From: Oncomelania hupensis
Taxonomy: Eukaryota; Mollusca; Gastropoda; Littorinimorpha; Pomatiopsidae
Assembly (NCBI GenBank): GCA_036898135.1
Contig: CM072516.1
Coordinates: forward strand, 16,635,836-16,699,835
Direction of reading: 5' to 3'
Length of the DNA stretch: 64,000 nt
Positions within the stretch are counted from its first letter, which is position 1, and every line of letters starts with the position of its first letter. The position numbers and the translations under genes were made by a program. This document shows, in pieces, positions 11,045-22,690 of this stretch. Under the pieces are notes generated by a model. It worked only from the letters and a program-made list of their open reading frames with translations, was not told the origin of the DNA and ran no database searches.

Positions 11045-11662
11045 AAACTAAATCGTAGCTTGTTTGTTGAACGTACATAATCAATACTCAAATAAATGTA
11101 TAGATTGTATTAAGTACTTCTGAAAGACATGAACGATATCATCCTGCTGATTCAAAGCTACTTACTCGCAGTTCGATCTTGGTGACTTGTTCTAATAGTT
11201 CTCAACGACTGTTATAGATCGGACAATCGACCCTCCTGGCCTTTCAAGCGTACTATAGGCGGCTGTCTAAATCCCCAAGGACTTGTGTTTCCCTAGCAAA
11301 ATCCTCGCTGATTCCATCAGTCAACGCCATGGCTGTGTGTGCTCCAAGAGAGGACATTTTTGCTCCTCCGCCCGCATTAGCCCTTGGTTTTAACTATCCA
11401 GCCAAAATGAGTAAATACATTATTACTGCTGTTTCGGAAGTCTGCAGATGACTGGAAGCTATGAAATAATTAATGCTATATATATAGAGTAGTCACATTG
11501 ACTTATAAATAATAAACAGTTTTTTATACAAATGACCTTAGTTAGTTCAATGACATTAAGCGAATTAAAATTTAAATGTGAGTCAGCACATTTCTAGTTT
11601 CTAGACAGTATGTATTTAACTGGACGTTAACTGTTGTGAAACAACCAATTATATATCTACAT
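11043..11662. other. No feature recognised
   Basis: No supported gene. GGACGTTAACTGTTGTG near 11623 recurs diverged near 12013 (GGACGCTAGCTGTGGTG), suggesting a ~390-bp spaced old duplication. Confidence 0.35.
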
Positions 11663-11785
11663 CATTTAGAGCTGTATACCAATGAGCTGAGATAGAATGT
11701 AAACCATTTAAAACTGTGTACAAATGAGATTAGTTAGAATTTACATATTTAGAACGGTATGCAAATGGCCGGGATGAGTTAGATA
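11663..11785 (+). repeat. Degenerate ~42-bp tandem repeat, 3 units
   Basis: Units begin at about 11663, 11705 and 11746. They share ATTTAGAnC-GTaT--AAATG and an AGTTAGA-like 3' half. They are strongly diverged. Nothing is annotated from 11786 to 12070. Confidence 0.5.
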
Positions 11786-12070
11786 AATAAGACTGAGTCG
11801 AGTTAAATAATATGTAAGTCAAAACATCACTGGAATAAGACAGAAGTGCTAGCATTTAAAACGTACAACACATTATTGGCGTAGAAACATTCTGCCATTG
11901 ATAGGACGATATCTTATGCAAAATAACACATTGTATTCACAGTAGCCACGTTAACTATACGTGATTTGTGACATTCCGTTAACTGTGTCGAGAGTAGTTT
12001 GGCTGTCATTGACTGGACGCTAGCTGTGGTGAAATGACTCATTGCGTACATGTTTACTATTTAGACTATA

Positions 12071-12140
12071 GTCCCCTATATACGCTGTGTCCGGGGACGT
12101 TAATCTACTCAAGTAAGCAAGCAAGCAAGCAAGCAAAGCA
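12071..12140 (+). repeat. SINE-like 3' end: hairpin plus (AAGC)n tail
   Basis: A GTCCCC...GGGGAC stem (12071-12076 with 12093-12098) is followed by GACGTTAATCTA and an AAGC tetranucleotide tail. A near-identical hairpin with a different tail lies at 41039-41094, and a diverged one at 43167-43193. It looks like the 3' terminus of a retroposon family whose 5' part is not recognisable here. Confidence 0.6.
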
Positions 12141-12292
12141 TGTAGACTAGTCGAATAAAAGTAGGTGAGTCACGTTAACTACATTACTGGTGTGTAGAAA
12201 GTTGACTGTCTTTAGTTTGATACTGTTGTGACATCATTTAGTGGGTTTAACAAAGGATGGGTGGACAGATTTAATTTTCTTACCAATGTATG

Positions 12293-13583
12293 AATACGAA
12301 TACGAATACGAATACGAATACGAATACGAATATTTATTGTCATAAAACCAAAACAAGGTTTACAAGACACAATATATGGTACATTGACGCATGCAATTCT
12401 TGTCATTGTCTCAAGAGAAAAGTCTTGACATTTATAGTGCAGAAAGTCTTATTTTGAAGCAGCGAAAAATATAGGATGAAAGATAGTTTGAACATATTCC
12501 CGTTTGAAAAATCATGCTCGGTTTCAATATTGCAAGGTTGTTTATTAATAATTCCCTATCATTAGAGTTGAGAACTTCACCAATAAACTTTTGTCTTTCA
12601 TTATTATACAATACACACTTGTCCAGAAAGTGAAGCTCGTCTTCAATCACGTTGCAACATTGACACAAACGGTGCTCTCGAGGGATATTTTTATATCTGC
12701 CCTTTTCGATTTCAAGTTAGTGTGCGCTTATTTTTAACTTGCACATGGATTGTCGGTAATTAAGGTTTTTACATAAAAGATACGTTTGAAATTCATATCT
12801 AGTTCCTGTATTCATTTGATTGTAAAAGGCTAATTTGGAATTCTGATCGTATCTTTTTTTTGTTCCAAAATAAAATATATTTCTCCTGAAGCTTCTCCTT
12901 TAGCGTAAATTTTAATCGTGTTAAACTTAGGGTACCTTGGTTTGACCAAACGTGACTCAAACCTAAACTGCGTAAAATATGTTTTACACAGAGTATCCAT
13001 GTATTTTCTGAATCATTCAACACCGTTTCATGATACGTATCATGAAGTAAAGTTGACTCTGAAGACGTGGTCAAGTGTATCCAGAAAGAGATTGTTTGAC
13101 ATATCATACTGATAGAAATTGGATAACGACCCAATTCGGCAAGCACTGCTAGCTTAATTGATTTCTTATGAACTCCTAAAATATTTCTACAAAATTTAAT
13201 GTGAAGACTTTCGGAAACATTTTGTGACGAAAAAGAATCAGCAAAAATATTAAATAAGTCATCTTGGGGCTGATTTTGCAATTTAGTTTTATTGAAGGGA
13301 AACCAGACCTCTGCAGCATAGGTCAGAACCGGCTTTACTAGCATATCAAATAAGTGAAGCATTGTTCTTAACTCTATGTTTTGCCCACGAATAGTTCGTC
13401 TTAAAGCATGTGAGGCTTTATTAGCTTGTTGTGTAAGATTCTTTTCAGCAATGTGAAGACCTGAACTTTTATGGAAAATAATTCCCAAATATTTGTACTG
13501 TTCTACAATAGGTATAATGTTTTGACCACAGGTAAAAATTATCGGTACTTTCGGTTCTATTTTAGAAAATACGATAATGTATG
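12293..13583 (-). mobile_element. 5'-truncated LINE, reverse transcriptase C-terminal part
   Basis: Read on the minus strand, it encodes the late RT region: EQYKYLGIIF, then KPVLTYAAEVW, FCRNILGV and ELGRYPISI. One stop and one frameshift follow (about 12700-12800), then a Cys/His knuckle CQCC-x7-H-x4-C (about 12610-12665). The 3' UTR holds an AATAAA signal near 12331-12338 and ends in (ATTCGT)n units (12293-12330). The order of RT thumb, C2HC knuckle and hexamer tail fits an I/Ingi- or CR1-related non-LTR element. It is truncated near 13583 and decayed, so not functional. The exact clade is uncertain. Confidence 0.85.
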
Positions 13584-14614
13584 TGTGTATGTGAGTCTAT
13601 TGTTGGTTATGTGTTTCATAAAATTTTCTTTTTGGGGGAGGAATAAAGAATGTCTTGACTTTTTGTTCATCGTAGTCGAATCCAATACGGGTCCACGCAC
13701 TGTTTTTCTAGAATTAGAAAAAGGCGTCTCGCTTTAAATTTTTTCGTTAGTCGATTTTAGCTTTTAAAATAATTAAAGCAGTTACCTTGTAATTATTATC
13801 AAATTTGGAGTTTTTGATAGATGTGCTGGAGCCACCGGATTGTCTTACCTGCATAGCAGAAGAGTGTACGGCTAACGCGTTAATATTGGGTTATGGCGAT
13901 TCGTGGACTGCAACTGGGTATTGGATTTGTAAACTTGTTTTTAGTGCTACAGCATCGTCGACTTTATTAAGAAAGGTGTTTTACCATCACAAATCCTTCG
14001 CTTGGTTCTACCGGGTAAACTCCAATGGGTCTGAATGTTATTAGTGACATATAGTGGCTTTAATAAAATATCTGTATGAGAACAGCTTGGAACATGGAGC
14101 TAGCGCTTACATTTTCCACGATAGTAATCAACCGTGTCATTTAAAGAAGTCGAAAACGCTGAATCAGAAAACCAAAAAACAGTTAAACCAACAGGTAAAA
14201 CAAACGATAAATTAGCAGGTGCTAGCAGTAAAACAAGACAAGTAATTTAGCAGCAGTAAAATATAAAACAGCAGGAGCATTTGGTAGTGTACATTGTAAA
14301 AAAAAAATCCTCCTTCTTTCCTAACCAATGGCAGTATGGAATAGAATATCCTTGAATATATGGAATATCCTTAAAATATCAAACAAACTTAAATTACCCA
14401 ACTCTGTTTCCATTAGGAGAATTCAGGATGAAATTAGACCGAAAAATGAATGTATCATTAAAAAAAATAATCCTGTCGTAAAAAAGGAAAGATGATTTAT
14501 TTGGAAATGCCAGATTGGGGAAATCAACCTAATAATCTGTAAATATCGTCAATAATATAAACTAAACTTATTAAAAGGCAGTAGCCATACATACGATAGG
14601 GAGATGGGGGAATG

Positions 14615-14617
<3 letters not shown>
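13584..14617. other. No gene recognised
   Basis: The two plus-strand frames here (13471-13737 and 13805-14044) have no domain signature. The first overlaps antisense LINE sequence. Confidence 0.4.
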
Positions 14618-14660
<43 letters not shown>

Positions 14661-14730
14661 ATAAATTAGTCATATTACCCGAGAGAGGGGGGGGAGGGAC
14701 AAGGAGGGAGTGAGGACATAAATTAGTCAT
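14618..14730. repeat. (GA)n array and 57-bp tandem duplication
   Basis: A (GA)n array (14618-14657) is followed by a 19-base word, GAGGACATAAATTAGTCAT, at 14655-14673 and again at 14712-14730, separated by a G-rich spacer. Confidence 0.85.
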
Positions 14731-15376
14731 CGTACCCCGTGTTAAGTATTCTATGCTGGTACTTAAGTGGTCAACAGTCTAAGCGTGAACTATCCCAAAA
14801 ACTACATACCTATATACGTACATAGCTGACAACATTTAATCAATATTAAAACTATTAAAAGTACTTCTGGCAACTAAGGGGAAAAACAATTAGTAAATGA
14901 TTTTTTTTAAAATGATAATGTTCTGTAATAAATATTTTATATTACTCTAAAATTAATACTAACTCACTGAAAGAACTCTCTAAATTCTATCGCTACGTAT
15001 CTCTCAAAATTTCATAAAATATCCGTCACGCACATAACAACACAAAACAACCACGTTTTATAGTAACCTGTATACAATTTTTTTTTTTAAATTTTCCTTC
15101 GCATAAAGTTCATCGCGAATCAGATAACTTCATAAATGACTAAAGCACACAAATTCAGAAATGATTTTTACACTATATTAAAAAAAAAAGAGTAAATTTG
15201 GCGTAGCTTGTTTATCTAATCACACTGTGGCGACCAATTCAAACGAAAGCGACATAACCAGACGGTCTGTACATGTTCATTTGATACACGTATGTACTTT
15301 CCAGAATACCGGCTCCTGTTACAGATAATAATTGGTTTTCGTTGCTCCCCGTCACTCTTAAGCCCTTGTTACCGTT
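14731..15376. other. No feature recognised
   Basis: AT-rich sequence, probably intronic if the minus-strand gene at 15745-16911 continues to the left. Confidence 0.4.
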
Positions 15377-15385
15377 ACCGTGCAA

Positions 15386-15586
15386 TAGGGGGGGCCGGGT
15401 AGCTCAGCTGGTAAGAGCGTCTTGCTAGTAACCGAAAGGTCGCTGGTTCGAATCCCGGATTGGTCAACGTGTGATCATATTATTTTCCCCTTTACCAACA
15501 ACTGGCCCGCTGGTGTCAGTGTAAATCGGTCCAGTAGTCACCTATATGCGAAAGTGTCGTGTGACTATAATCTACAAACAACAACA
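15386..15586 (+). mobile_element. tRNA-derived SINE with 9-bp target-site duplication
   Basis: A complete ~200-bp insertion flanked by ACCGTGCAA at 15377-15385 and 15587-15595. It has an A box TAGCTCAGCTGG (15400-15411) and a B box GGTTCGAATCC (15445-15455), close to tRNA consensus, then a tRNA-unrelated body and an ACAACAAC tail. It lies just downstream of the exon donor at 15744, so inside the likely intron, in opposite orientation to the gene. Confidence 0.9.
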
Positions 15587-15738
15587 ACCGTGCAACCAAA
15601 ACGCAGCAGCTGCATCAACCGCAACAGAAACAGTATGCTGCCAGCAGCTCCTGTTAATCGTGTTCATGCTAAACAATACAATATTAACTTACCAATTATT
15701 GCACAAATACAACACAACATACAAACATGGACACATAC

Positions 15739-15744
15739 ACTTAC
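15739..15744 (-). other. Putative 5' splice site (GTAAGT)
   Basis: On the minus strand the reading frame runs GAC TAT then GTAAGT, a consensus donor, in phase 0. Beyond it the frame becomes low-complexity and hydrophobic, as expected for intron read-through. Confidence 0.75.
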
Positions 15745-16911
15745 ATAGTCAGAAGTGGAGGCGCTGACCATATCCGATACTCCTCCGTGCTTGCAACATG
15801 TCGTTGCCGCTGGCGACGAGCCGCGGTAAGCAGGCTGTACATGCTGCTGTGGATGCTGCTGTGGATGCTGCTGCTGACGATGGTGGCCATCGTTCAGGTA
15901 CCCGTCGCGGCTACATCCACTAGGGTATCCCTCGCGGGCGGATCCAGGCAAGGTGCCCGGATAAGCTCCCACGTCTTTGTTGCACAGTGAAGGCGGGTAT
16001 CCGTTCTGTGTTTCTGTAGGCGTCGTAGGCGTTGTTGCCGTCCCGGGACTGTGGCTAATGTCAGGGTAGGGCCCCGTGGAGTCTTTGGTGTTGGTATAAG
16101 AGGATTCGAGGGGAGGGGGGCTTCTACTGGGGTAGGCGGGCGGTATGCCAGACCTAGGTGCCTGTCGCTTCTGTTGCTGCTGCAGGACTAAGGAGTGAAG
16201 ATGCTGTTCTGGTCTAGGCAACAGCGTGCAGTTGTGTGTAGACGAATCTGGCGACACCTCCTTAGGCAGTGGGGCCACTGGGCCGTTTGTAAAAGAAGAC
16301 GAGGACGAGACGGGCCTTCTATTCAACGAAGAACTACTGGTCGACGGTTTGTCTAAGACGGGTGAAGTGGGACCGTTACTTAAAGCCGATGATGTATGAC
16401 CGTTACTCAGAGCCAATGACGCAGGACTGTTCTTCAGTGCAGACTTCGTAGGTCCGTTGCTCAACGCCGATGACGTATGTCCGTTGCTCAAGGCTGATGA
16501 CGTCGGACCGTTACACAACGCCGCTGACGTCGGACCGTTACTCATCAAAGACGTGGGACCGTTAGGAAGAGGGAGAGGCGGTGGAGGAGGAGGTGGGGAG
16601 TAGCACGACGATGAAGGACAAGACTGAACCCGAGGTGATACCCCTCCTGTGCTGGAATCGAAAGACGTCTGCCTTGTCGCCATGGAAGAACAGGAGGAAG
16701 AGCTTGAAGGCCTGACTAACGGAAGGCTTCCATTTGGCCCGCCAAGGGCTTTCTGGTTGTAGTACGTTTCTGACGGTTGTGGGGGTGGAGGTAAAGGGAA
16801 TGGGGAGACGTCCACCTCATCGTCATAAAGGTAACCGTCGTCATAGTGGTCACCCCCATTCACCAAGGGGACCGAGTCCTGGCCAGGAAGGGACGTAGAA
16901 GCTGAGGTCAT
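15745..16911 (-). CDS. Pro/Ser/Asn-rich protein, 5' coding exon, function unknown
   Basis: A 389-codon exon starting at ATG 16911-16909 and ending at a GTAAGT donor. An in-frame stop just upstream (about 16950) makes this ATG the likely start, or the exon begins between the two. The product looks disordered. It has an acidic/Tyr stretch near residues 20-35, polyproline tracts near 37-46 and 105-115 that could bind SH3 or WW domains, and a Ser-rich patch at 69-77. Eight tandem 9-residue repeats of SNGPTSSAL type lie at 115-186. There is a Gln run at 244-247 and His/Gln repeats at 343-358. Codon choice is much more GC-rich than the surroundings and the repeats vary mostly without breaking the frame, which supports real coding. 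I do not recognise the family; downstream exons lie beyond 15744 or outside the window. Confidence 0.7.
16354..16569 (-). repeat. 27-bp coding minisatellite (eight 9-residue units)
   Basis: Eight in-frame units within the exon, consensus SNGPTSSAL with variants SNGHTSSAL, SNGPTKSAL and KNSPASLAL. Unit length is a multiple of three throughout. Confidence 0.85.
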
Positions 16912-16935
16912 CGTGTTCGCTCTCAGCAACCACAA

Positions 16936-18027
16936 AACATTTTAAATTTGCACACCATTTTAAAACCAATATTTGTCCCAAGTGCTCACACCGTGTAACG
17001 GTATCAACCCTTTACACCTGTTTCTGAAACTGGTCATGTGCTATTGTCGTAATCGTCATTATTCCTGCTATAATAAAATCAAATCACATAATTTTATAGT
17101 GTCTCTCTTTGAGATCCTGACATCACCTAAGCACAAGAAAAATCTAAATTTAGACTTTGCTTCCGGCACATGCAGGTCATACATGCACATCATGTACACG
17201 TGTTAACCTTTACACTGCCACTTTCCATTGTATCGTTCTGTTTCACTGCTGGCTTCTACTGGAGTCAGAACATTCAACACACATTTGCACTGCTCAAAAA
17301 TCAATGAACTTGATTCCAAAAGAATGATTTCACTCCTCTTATTATGTTTTAACATCGCTAGTTTAACGTCACACCCTAAAATTATAGCCCAAAGGCGGAT
17401 TGATCCGGGGCATTTACTACGCGCAATACTTGCTTGGATGAATACATTATAAACTTTTATAGTTTTGAGCACTAGTGTGCTTCTGCAACTAAAAATACCA
17501 CCTGCAATTCTATACCTGCATTGCTGTTGCTAAATACATTATCAATAAATTTGTTTCTTTAGCTGAAAATCTTAAAACTAAACCCAAATACCAAGTTTCC
17601 CTTGATCATTAGGGAAAACGGCACAAGAAGGCCAAACACGACGGATTAATCTTCTGCTGACAAAAAAGGACAAGCAGTAATAATATGAAAACAGCTAAAA
17701 ACCACAAGCGCTGCTGTATAATCAACTAATCGATTCCACATCGACCGCCAGCCAACGGGCCAGTGCGGGCAACACACTTCATAAGCAGCAAAATTAATGA
17801 TCTGTATGACAAACCGGTCGTGCAGCCATAATTTTTCTCGAGCCACTGAACTCTATGAGATGCTTTTCGGGACAAAGAATAAAGCTAGTTTTTAATTCTG
17901 CAGATTAACATCAATATAGAGGCTTATTTTCTCTCAGACCATAACTCTCGAGCGTGGTTTCTTTCTTTATTTCAGACTAACAGTTTAAATTGTTTTAATA
18001 TAAAGTGATTTTATTTATAAAAATTAC
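16936..18027. other. No gene; 5' flank or intron of the minus-strand gene
   Basis: AT-rich sequence upstream of the exon. Short frames on both strands at 17203-17472 have no family signature. Confidence 0.4.
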
Positions 18028-18050
18028 TATCCTCTCCTATCCTATCCTAA
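18028..18050 (-). mobile_element. Solo RTE tail, (TATCC)n
   Basis: About four TATCC/TCTCC units match the reverse complement of the RTE tail, with no recognisable element body. It may be an extremely 5'-truncated insertion or a chance microsatellite. Confidence 0.4.
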
Positions 18051-18717
18051 AACAAATCTACAGATTAAACTGAAGTTGCAATGCTACAGGTGAGACAAAA
18101 TTCCTCCCAACCTCATCCGCCCAAGAAATAATGCAGTGAAATTCCATTAAAGAAACAAAAGCTAAATGCTTCATTCTCTTCGATAACTATAGTCTAAATT
18201 GCACAGGTTTGCAAAATAGGCTAACCTCCAGAACAAGCCGCAGCACAAAACTAAATAATACTATAAAAGTGCGGTCAAAGACGACTGAGCTGCCAAATGC
18301 CAGATAAATATGGGCAAATCATTACTTCTGTTGTTATAGTTGCTATTGTTGTTTTTTTTCTTCTTGCAGCTCTTACTCCTCTTTCCTTGGAAATAAAAAC
18401 GCTGACATAATAATCCTAAGAAGTGGGTAACACACCACACCAGTGAATAATAGTGGAACGTGCCGTACGAGAAAAGTCAAAGGGCTGAGATCTTGTGCAC
18501 TTGTCTGACCTAAAGAACTTCCCCACACCATTTCCAATCAATCTGTTCATACAGGCAGTAGTCCAAAACGTAATCGATGTGTCTCGCAAGCATTATTTGT
18601 CCATAGTACAACAGCAGACGCCATACTGCTTACCACGATTGGCGCCTTGTTCGGCGTGAGTTAGAGGTCCTGTTTTCGGGTAGTGCCATGAGCAGCTCTC
18701 TGAGTGGGTCAAGGATT

Positions 18718-18930
18718 CAATATCAATATCAATATCAAAGTAACAGGTTAAGTATTGTTGTCAATGTATATAGCACGCCTCCCATTTTAAAGCAAAAATT
18801 AAACCAACCAAAGTAGCAATACCCTACTACAGCTGCTCAAGGAGCTGATCGAAATCGGGATCGGACCCACACCGCCCGCTACACACAAATCTGCGCACTG
18901 TGTTATGCCACGGACCAATGAGCCGCCTAT
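18718..18930 (-). mobile_element. tRNA-derived SINE with (GATATT)n tail
   Basis: On the minus strand it has a tRNA-like A box (complement of ACCAATGAGC at 18914-18923) and B box GGTCCGATCCC (18858-18868). The body runs left to about three GATATT units at 18718-18737. It is diverged; no clear target-site duplication was found. Confidence 0.7.
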
Positions 18931-19579
18931 GCTGAACAAACTGACTAAAATCTAAAGGGAGGGCCGACTATTGCTACTGCCAGTTCTTTATCACCTATTA
19001 CTAAACTCCCAATCATCTTGATACGGAAATAATAACTCCCGATCTAACTTTAAGATACGTAGATCACAACTGCGTTCAACAAAATAAATTGTCTCATTGA
19101 TGCAAAGAAAGAAATCACTTTTTGCTTATATATATTGTTTACCTTCTTTCTGTCTAATATTTACGAAATTTCAATCTAATTCCGAGCGTTCAAAAGATGG
19201 TTGTCATCAACAGAAAGTGGCTTTATCTCTTACAATACAGGCACGGGCGCATTCACAAGCACACCCAGCGGAGCGTGACCAACAAGCCCCAATGCGTTGC
19301 TGTGGGTTAGCCAGGGAAAACTCATCAAAATCGTAATTACCGAAAGAACCAACACCGACAACTCCCTGCCGTTAGACAGTGATCAAACTCCGTTCACGGA
19401 GATGATGCAACTATCACCCTTTGGAGCATAATGTCACGCACTATCAACAATCATGTTCATACTACTTAACAGACTGAACTTCAATGCAACAGTGCGACTT
19501 TAACTACTCCAGGTTTTCGTTTAATTATTCCAAAATTCGATTCTGATCTCCCTATTCCAGATCATGTTAATTCAAACCA
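18931..19579. other. No feature recognised
   Basis: No gene or repeat supported. The 79-codon frame at 19097-19336 has no signature. Confidence 0.35.
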
Positions 19580-20125
19580 TTCACTATCCCATAGCTGCCG
19601 AAGTGCAGCAGCGTTGACGCAAGACAGTAGTCCCAAACCACACATGTATACACACGTCTGAGTCACAGGATGACAAAGCACGTGCCACCCGGGGTCTAAG
19701 CTTCACACAGTGCACACAAGGACAGTTCAACAAGCAAACTGAAAGGGACCCTGTGGCGGAGTTTTGGGAGTTGATTCTCCCGCTGTAGGGAGGGAGAGGG
19801 GAGGGCCAGACAACAACGCCTGACGCGCCGCACCACCACACACGTACGACACGACACGACAACCTCTACGACAACTACGACACGACAAGCCTACAAAAAC
19901 GATCAATGGCTGACGGGAGAGAGGTGACGGCGACGGAGATGTCCTGTGACGCTTCTGCTGCTAAGGCTGTTGCTCTTGACATTACCGCTATACTGCTATT
20001 TCTGTTGCTGCTGCTGCAATCGCGAGAGCTAAGTCTGTCCATTACGTCGCCCGTCTGTCACACTACGGGCCATAATCTGACATTCACAGACACCCCTGTG
20101 ACCCACACAGAGTGTCAGAGGTAGT
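19580..20125. other. CG-rich block, possible promoter/5' exon region
   Basis: The block is richer in G, C and CpG than its surroundings, with repeated CGACACGACA words (19848-19890). A 72-codon plus-strand frame starts at 19906 in a good context (ATCAATGGCTG) and contains a Leu-rich hydrophobic segment. No homology is evident. Its position about 3 kb upstream of the minus-strand exon makes a promoter or non-coding first exon possible; this is inference only. Confidence 0.3.
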
Positions 20126-20410
20126 AAAACAGTCGCACACTGCTTTCCACTTTTGTACTTCTAGGTGTTTCTTCTAGCGTGAACTCATCCATGCTACTCA
20201 GTGCTCATTCTGATTTTCAGACATAGTACGACCAGGACTAATCGACTTGTGTGCAGGATACTCCGCGCTGCCCTATGACCTTTCGTACTAGAGCCTATTG
20301 ATGTAAGGCTTGTCTCTCCGACGGGGAAAACATTATTAGCTTATCATAAGAAAAACAACCTTTACTTCCTGGGAATCGCGTGAAATAGGTACGTGGGTAA
20401 TGAATCGCAG

Positions 20411-21070
20411 TGTTCAAACCTATAAAGGGAAAAGTGAAAGCCACAGTTGAAAACCTGTCTTTCCTTTGTAGGCAAGACAAATTCACTGCGGCAACAGTTG
20501 GAGTGCCGGGGGTTTTCAGTATAAATGGTATCCCCACTTTGTGGAAATTTAGTGCTTTAAATTCCCACTGTCGCTGTCTTCCTCATTTACTCTTTCCCAT
20601 TCCTGCTCTGTCCTATCACTCTGCTATACTATCTTCTTCTTCGCTAGATCAATGACCTACCTTTTTTCTTGAAAACTCTTCCTGGACAAGACTCCTTGTT
20701 TGTGTATGAGGTCTGTTGGATCAGCTTGGGAGTGTTGGACGCTTTCTGCCGGGTGGTCACTAGGGCTTCCTATGATTGTATTAGTTAGCATAATAGGCAT
20801 TTTATATGTATGTGTTTTGTTGATGATTTATAATGATGTTTGTATTCTATTTTGTTTTTGTAACCGGGGGTTCGCGTAGTTGAGGTCAACCCTCAGCCGT
20901 CCCCCGCGTGGGATGTCTTTATTGTAAAGTGACTGGCCGGTGGAGGGCATTCAATTTTTCCACTGGGGTTGTTTCAGCAGATCTTTTATGCGGATCGGGG
21001 GTTGTCCGGTCCTGATTTGGCTCGGAAGAGTCCGCTGGACCTAAAGCAACAATAAATCAATCAATCAATC
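20411..21070 (+). mobile_element. 660-bp retroposon of unknown family, (AATC)n tail
   Basis: A 660-bp unit is flanked by a perfect 12-bp target-site duplication, AATGAATCGCAG, at 20399-20410 and 21071-21082. It ends in CAATAAATCAATCAATC. A second copy, very similar by eye, lies inverted at 48164-48836. Both share a short conserved frame (SVGSAWECWTLSAGWSLG, near 20713). No tRNA, 5S or 7SL-like head and no reverse transcriptase motif is visible. It may be a 5'-truncated LINE 3' end or an independent non-autonomous retroposon. Bases 20126-20398, to its left, hold nothing recognisable. Confidence 0.85.
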
Positions 21071-21082
21071 AATGAATCGCAG

Positions 21083-21739
21083 AGTTGGCCAAAATGTATA
21101 CCTGGTTTGTTTTCGCTTTGTAATAATCTTGTACGTATTTTTAGTATGGATAGTCTCGCCTTAGGATATGGGACTTTGGAGACTCGTCACGCGTGCAAGG
21201 CAGAATCTGCAACAAACGCATCAAACCGTGGCGAGTTGCTTTGAAGCGAGTACTCGCGAGAACACGCGAAAATAGGCGATGAGTTCCGTTGCACAAAGCT
21301 AGAACAAGCAATACATCAGGTGACTTTGGCGAGTTGGAAAAATAGATATTTTTCTGCGAGTACATCATGGCCGCCGCCAACATTGTGGACTTATCCCCCT
21401 TTTGATTTTATAGCCTAGGATCTCTTAATGCGCAGGCGCAGAACGTTCTTTTTTTTTCCCAACGTTGCTTTGCGAGTACTTGCATATGAATAAACGCAAG
21501 TAAGCCATGGCACTCGCTGCAAAGCAACTCGCTACAGGTATCGCGCGTTTAGGGAGGACGACTAGTGTTTATCATTAAACCTGTTATGTGTGGAAACACA
21601 CACTTCCAACTAACTATACGGAGGATTACAGTAAGCGTTGGCATCGACAGAAATTTCCATTTTATATTCTTCCCACGATTTAGAAACAATCGTTTAAGAA
21701 AAGGTAAAACATAATCGACTGAGTGTGTCCTGAAATACG
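21083..21739. other. No feature recognised
   Basis: GCGAGTACT(T/C)GC-like words recur at 21246, 21355 and 21470, hinting at an old local duplication. No gene is supported. Confidence 0.35.
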
Positions 21740-21867
21740 AGAAGAAGAAGAAGAAGAAGAAGAAGAAGAAGAAGAAGAAGAAGAAGAAGAAGAAGAAGAA
21801 GAAGAAGAACAAGAACAAGAAGAACAAGAACAAGAAGAAGAACAAGAACAAGAACAAGAAGAAAAAG

Positions 21868-21908
<41 letters not shown>

Positions 21909-21909
21909 C
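21740..21909. repeat. (GAA)n/(CAA)n microsatellite
   Basis: (GAA)n passes through mixed GAA/CAA units to (CAA)n. Poly-Glu, poly-Ser and similar frames over it are spurious. Confidence 0.95.
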
Positions 21910-22159
21910 GATGATGACAACAAATATAAAACGGCGGTGGAAAACAGGAAGACAAAGGACACGTATGAGAACGACACGAAGCAGAAGACCAAATACGATG
22001 AACAAGAGAAAGAAAGAAAAAAAGAAAGGAAAAACACAGACACACGAGGAAATTGGAAGAAAAAGTTGTGGGCCGCTTGTGAGTGCGATGGCTCGGAATG
22101 GACAATGTCTTTCCCTCCCTCTTGACAGAAAACAGCTTGTAACTCCTCGTCTGCCCAAT

Positions 22160-22458
22160 CTTACTGCCCTGCTGCTGCAACTCCATCCATCAGGTAGCTT
22201 CTCTGGCCCTTTCCTCAACCTCTCCCTCATACAGTAGAGGAAGGAGAGGGAGGGAGGAGGAAGAGAGAGAGAGAGAGAGCGAACGCATTACTCTCTTGCA
22301 GCTGTAACTTTATCCATCAGGGACAATCCTCTCCTGTTGTTCCACTTCCTCCATCATCAGCTCTCCATGATGCAATCACACAGGGGCAAACACGGACACA
22401 CACACAACACTAAATAATTCTGATTGTCTTGCTGCTGTAGTTTTATAACCATCTGGGA

Positions 22459-22460
<2 letters not shown>
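22160..22460 (+). repeat. Degenerate ~131-bp tandem repeat
   Basis: The motif TTGCTGCTGyAACTTTATCC-ATCAGGGACA recurs near 22166, 22297 and 22428, each followed by CT- or GA-rich sequence. The units are well diverged outside this motif. A short (GA)n run lies at 22262-22279. Confidence 0.5.

Positions 22461-22537
<77 letters not shown>
22461..22537. repeat. (CT)n microsatellite
   Basis: About 38 uninterrupted CT units. Confidence 0.97.
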
Positions 22538-22540
<3 letters not shown>

Positions 22541-22690
22541 TAAAAAAATTCTCCGTCCTCTCTCAATCCCACCCTTTAATCCATATCTCACTCGCTTTTC
22601 TTTCCGTCTTACATTTGTCTTTGCTGTTGCTTTTCTGCTTCCGTTAGGTTTAACAATGGATCAATGTCCGACTTTATCCTCCTATGTCAT

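Noticed and set aside
15386..15460. tRNA gene
   Set aside because: A and B boxes are good, but acceptor and anticodon stems do not fold, and the unit has a SINE body, tail and target-site duplication.
16375..16545. Cluster of TGACGTC words resembling CREB sites
   Set aside because: They fall at the same codon position of the 27-bp coding repeat, so repetition of the coding unit explains them.
20230..20310. Possible rRNA or mitochondrial fragment (CCTTTCGTACTAGAGCC)
   Set aside because: Only a short word is suggestive; no extended match to rRNA that I could recognise.
21549..22230. Three overlapping 160-180-codon minus-strand frames
   Set aside because: All three frames are open because of the (GAA)n/(CAA)n array; none has a domain.
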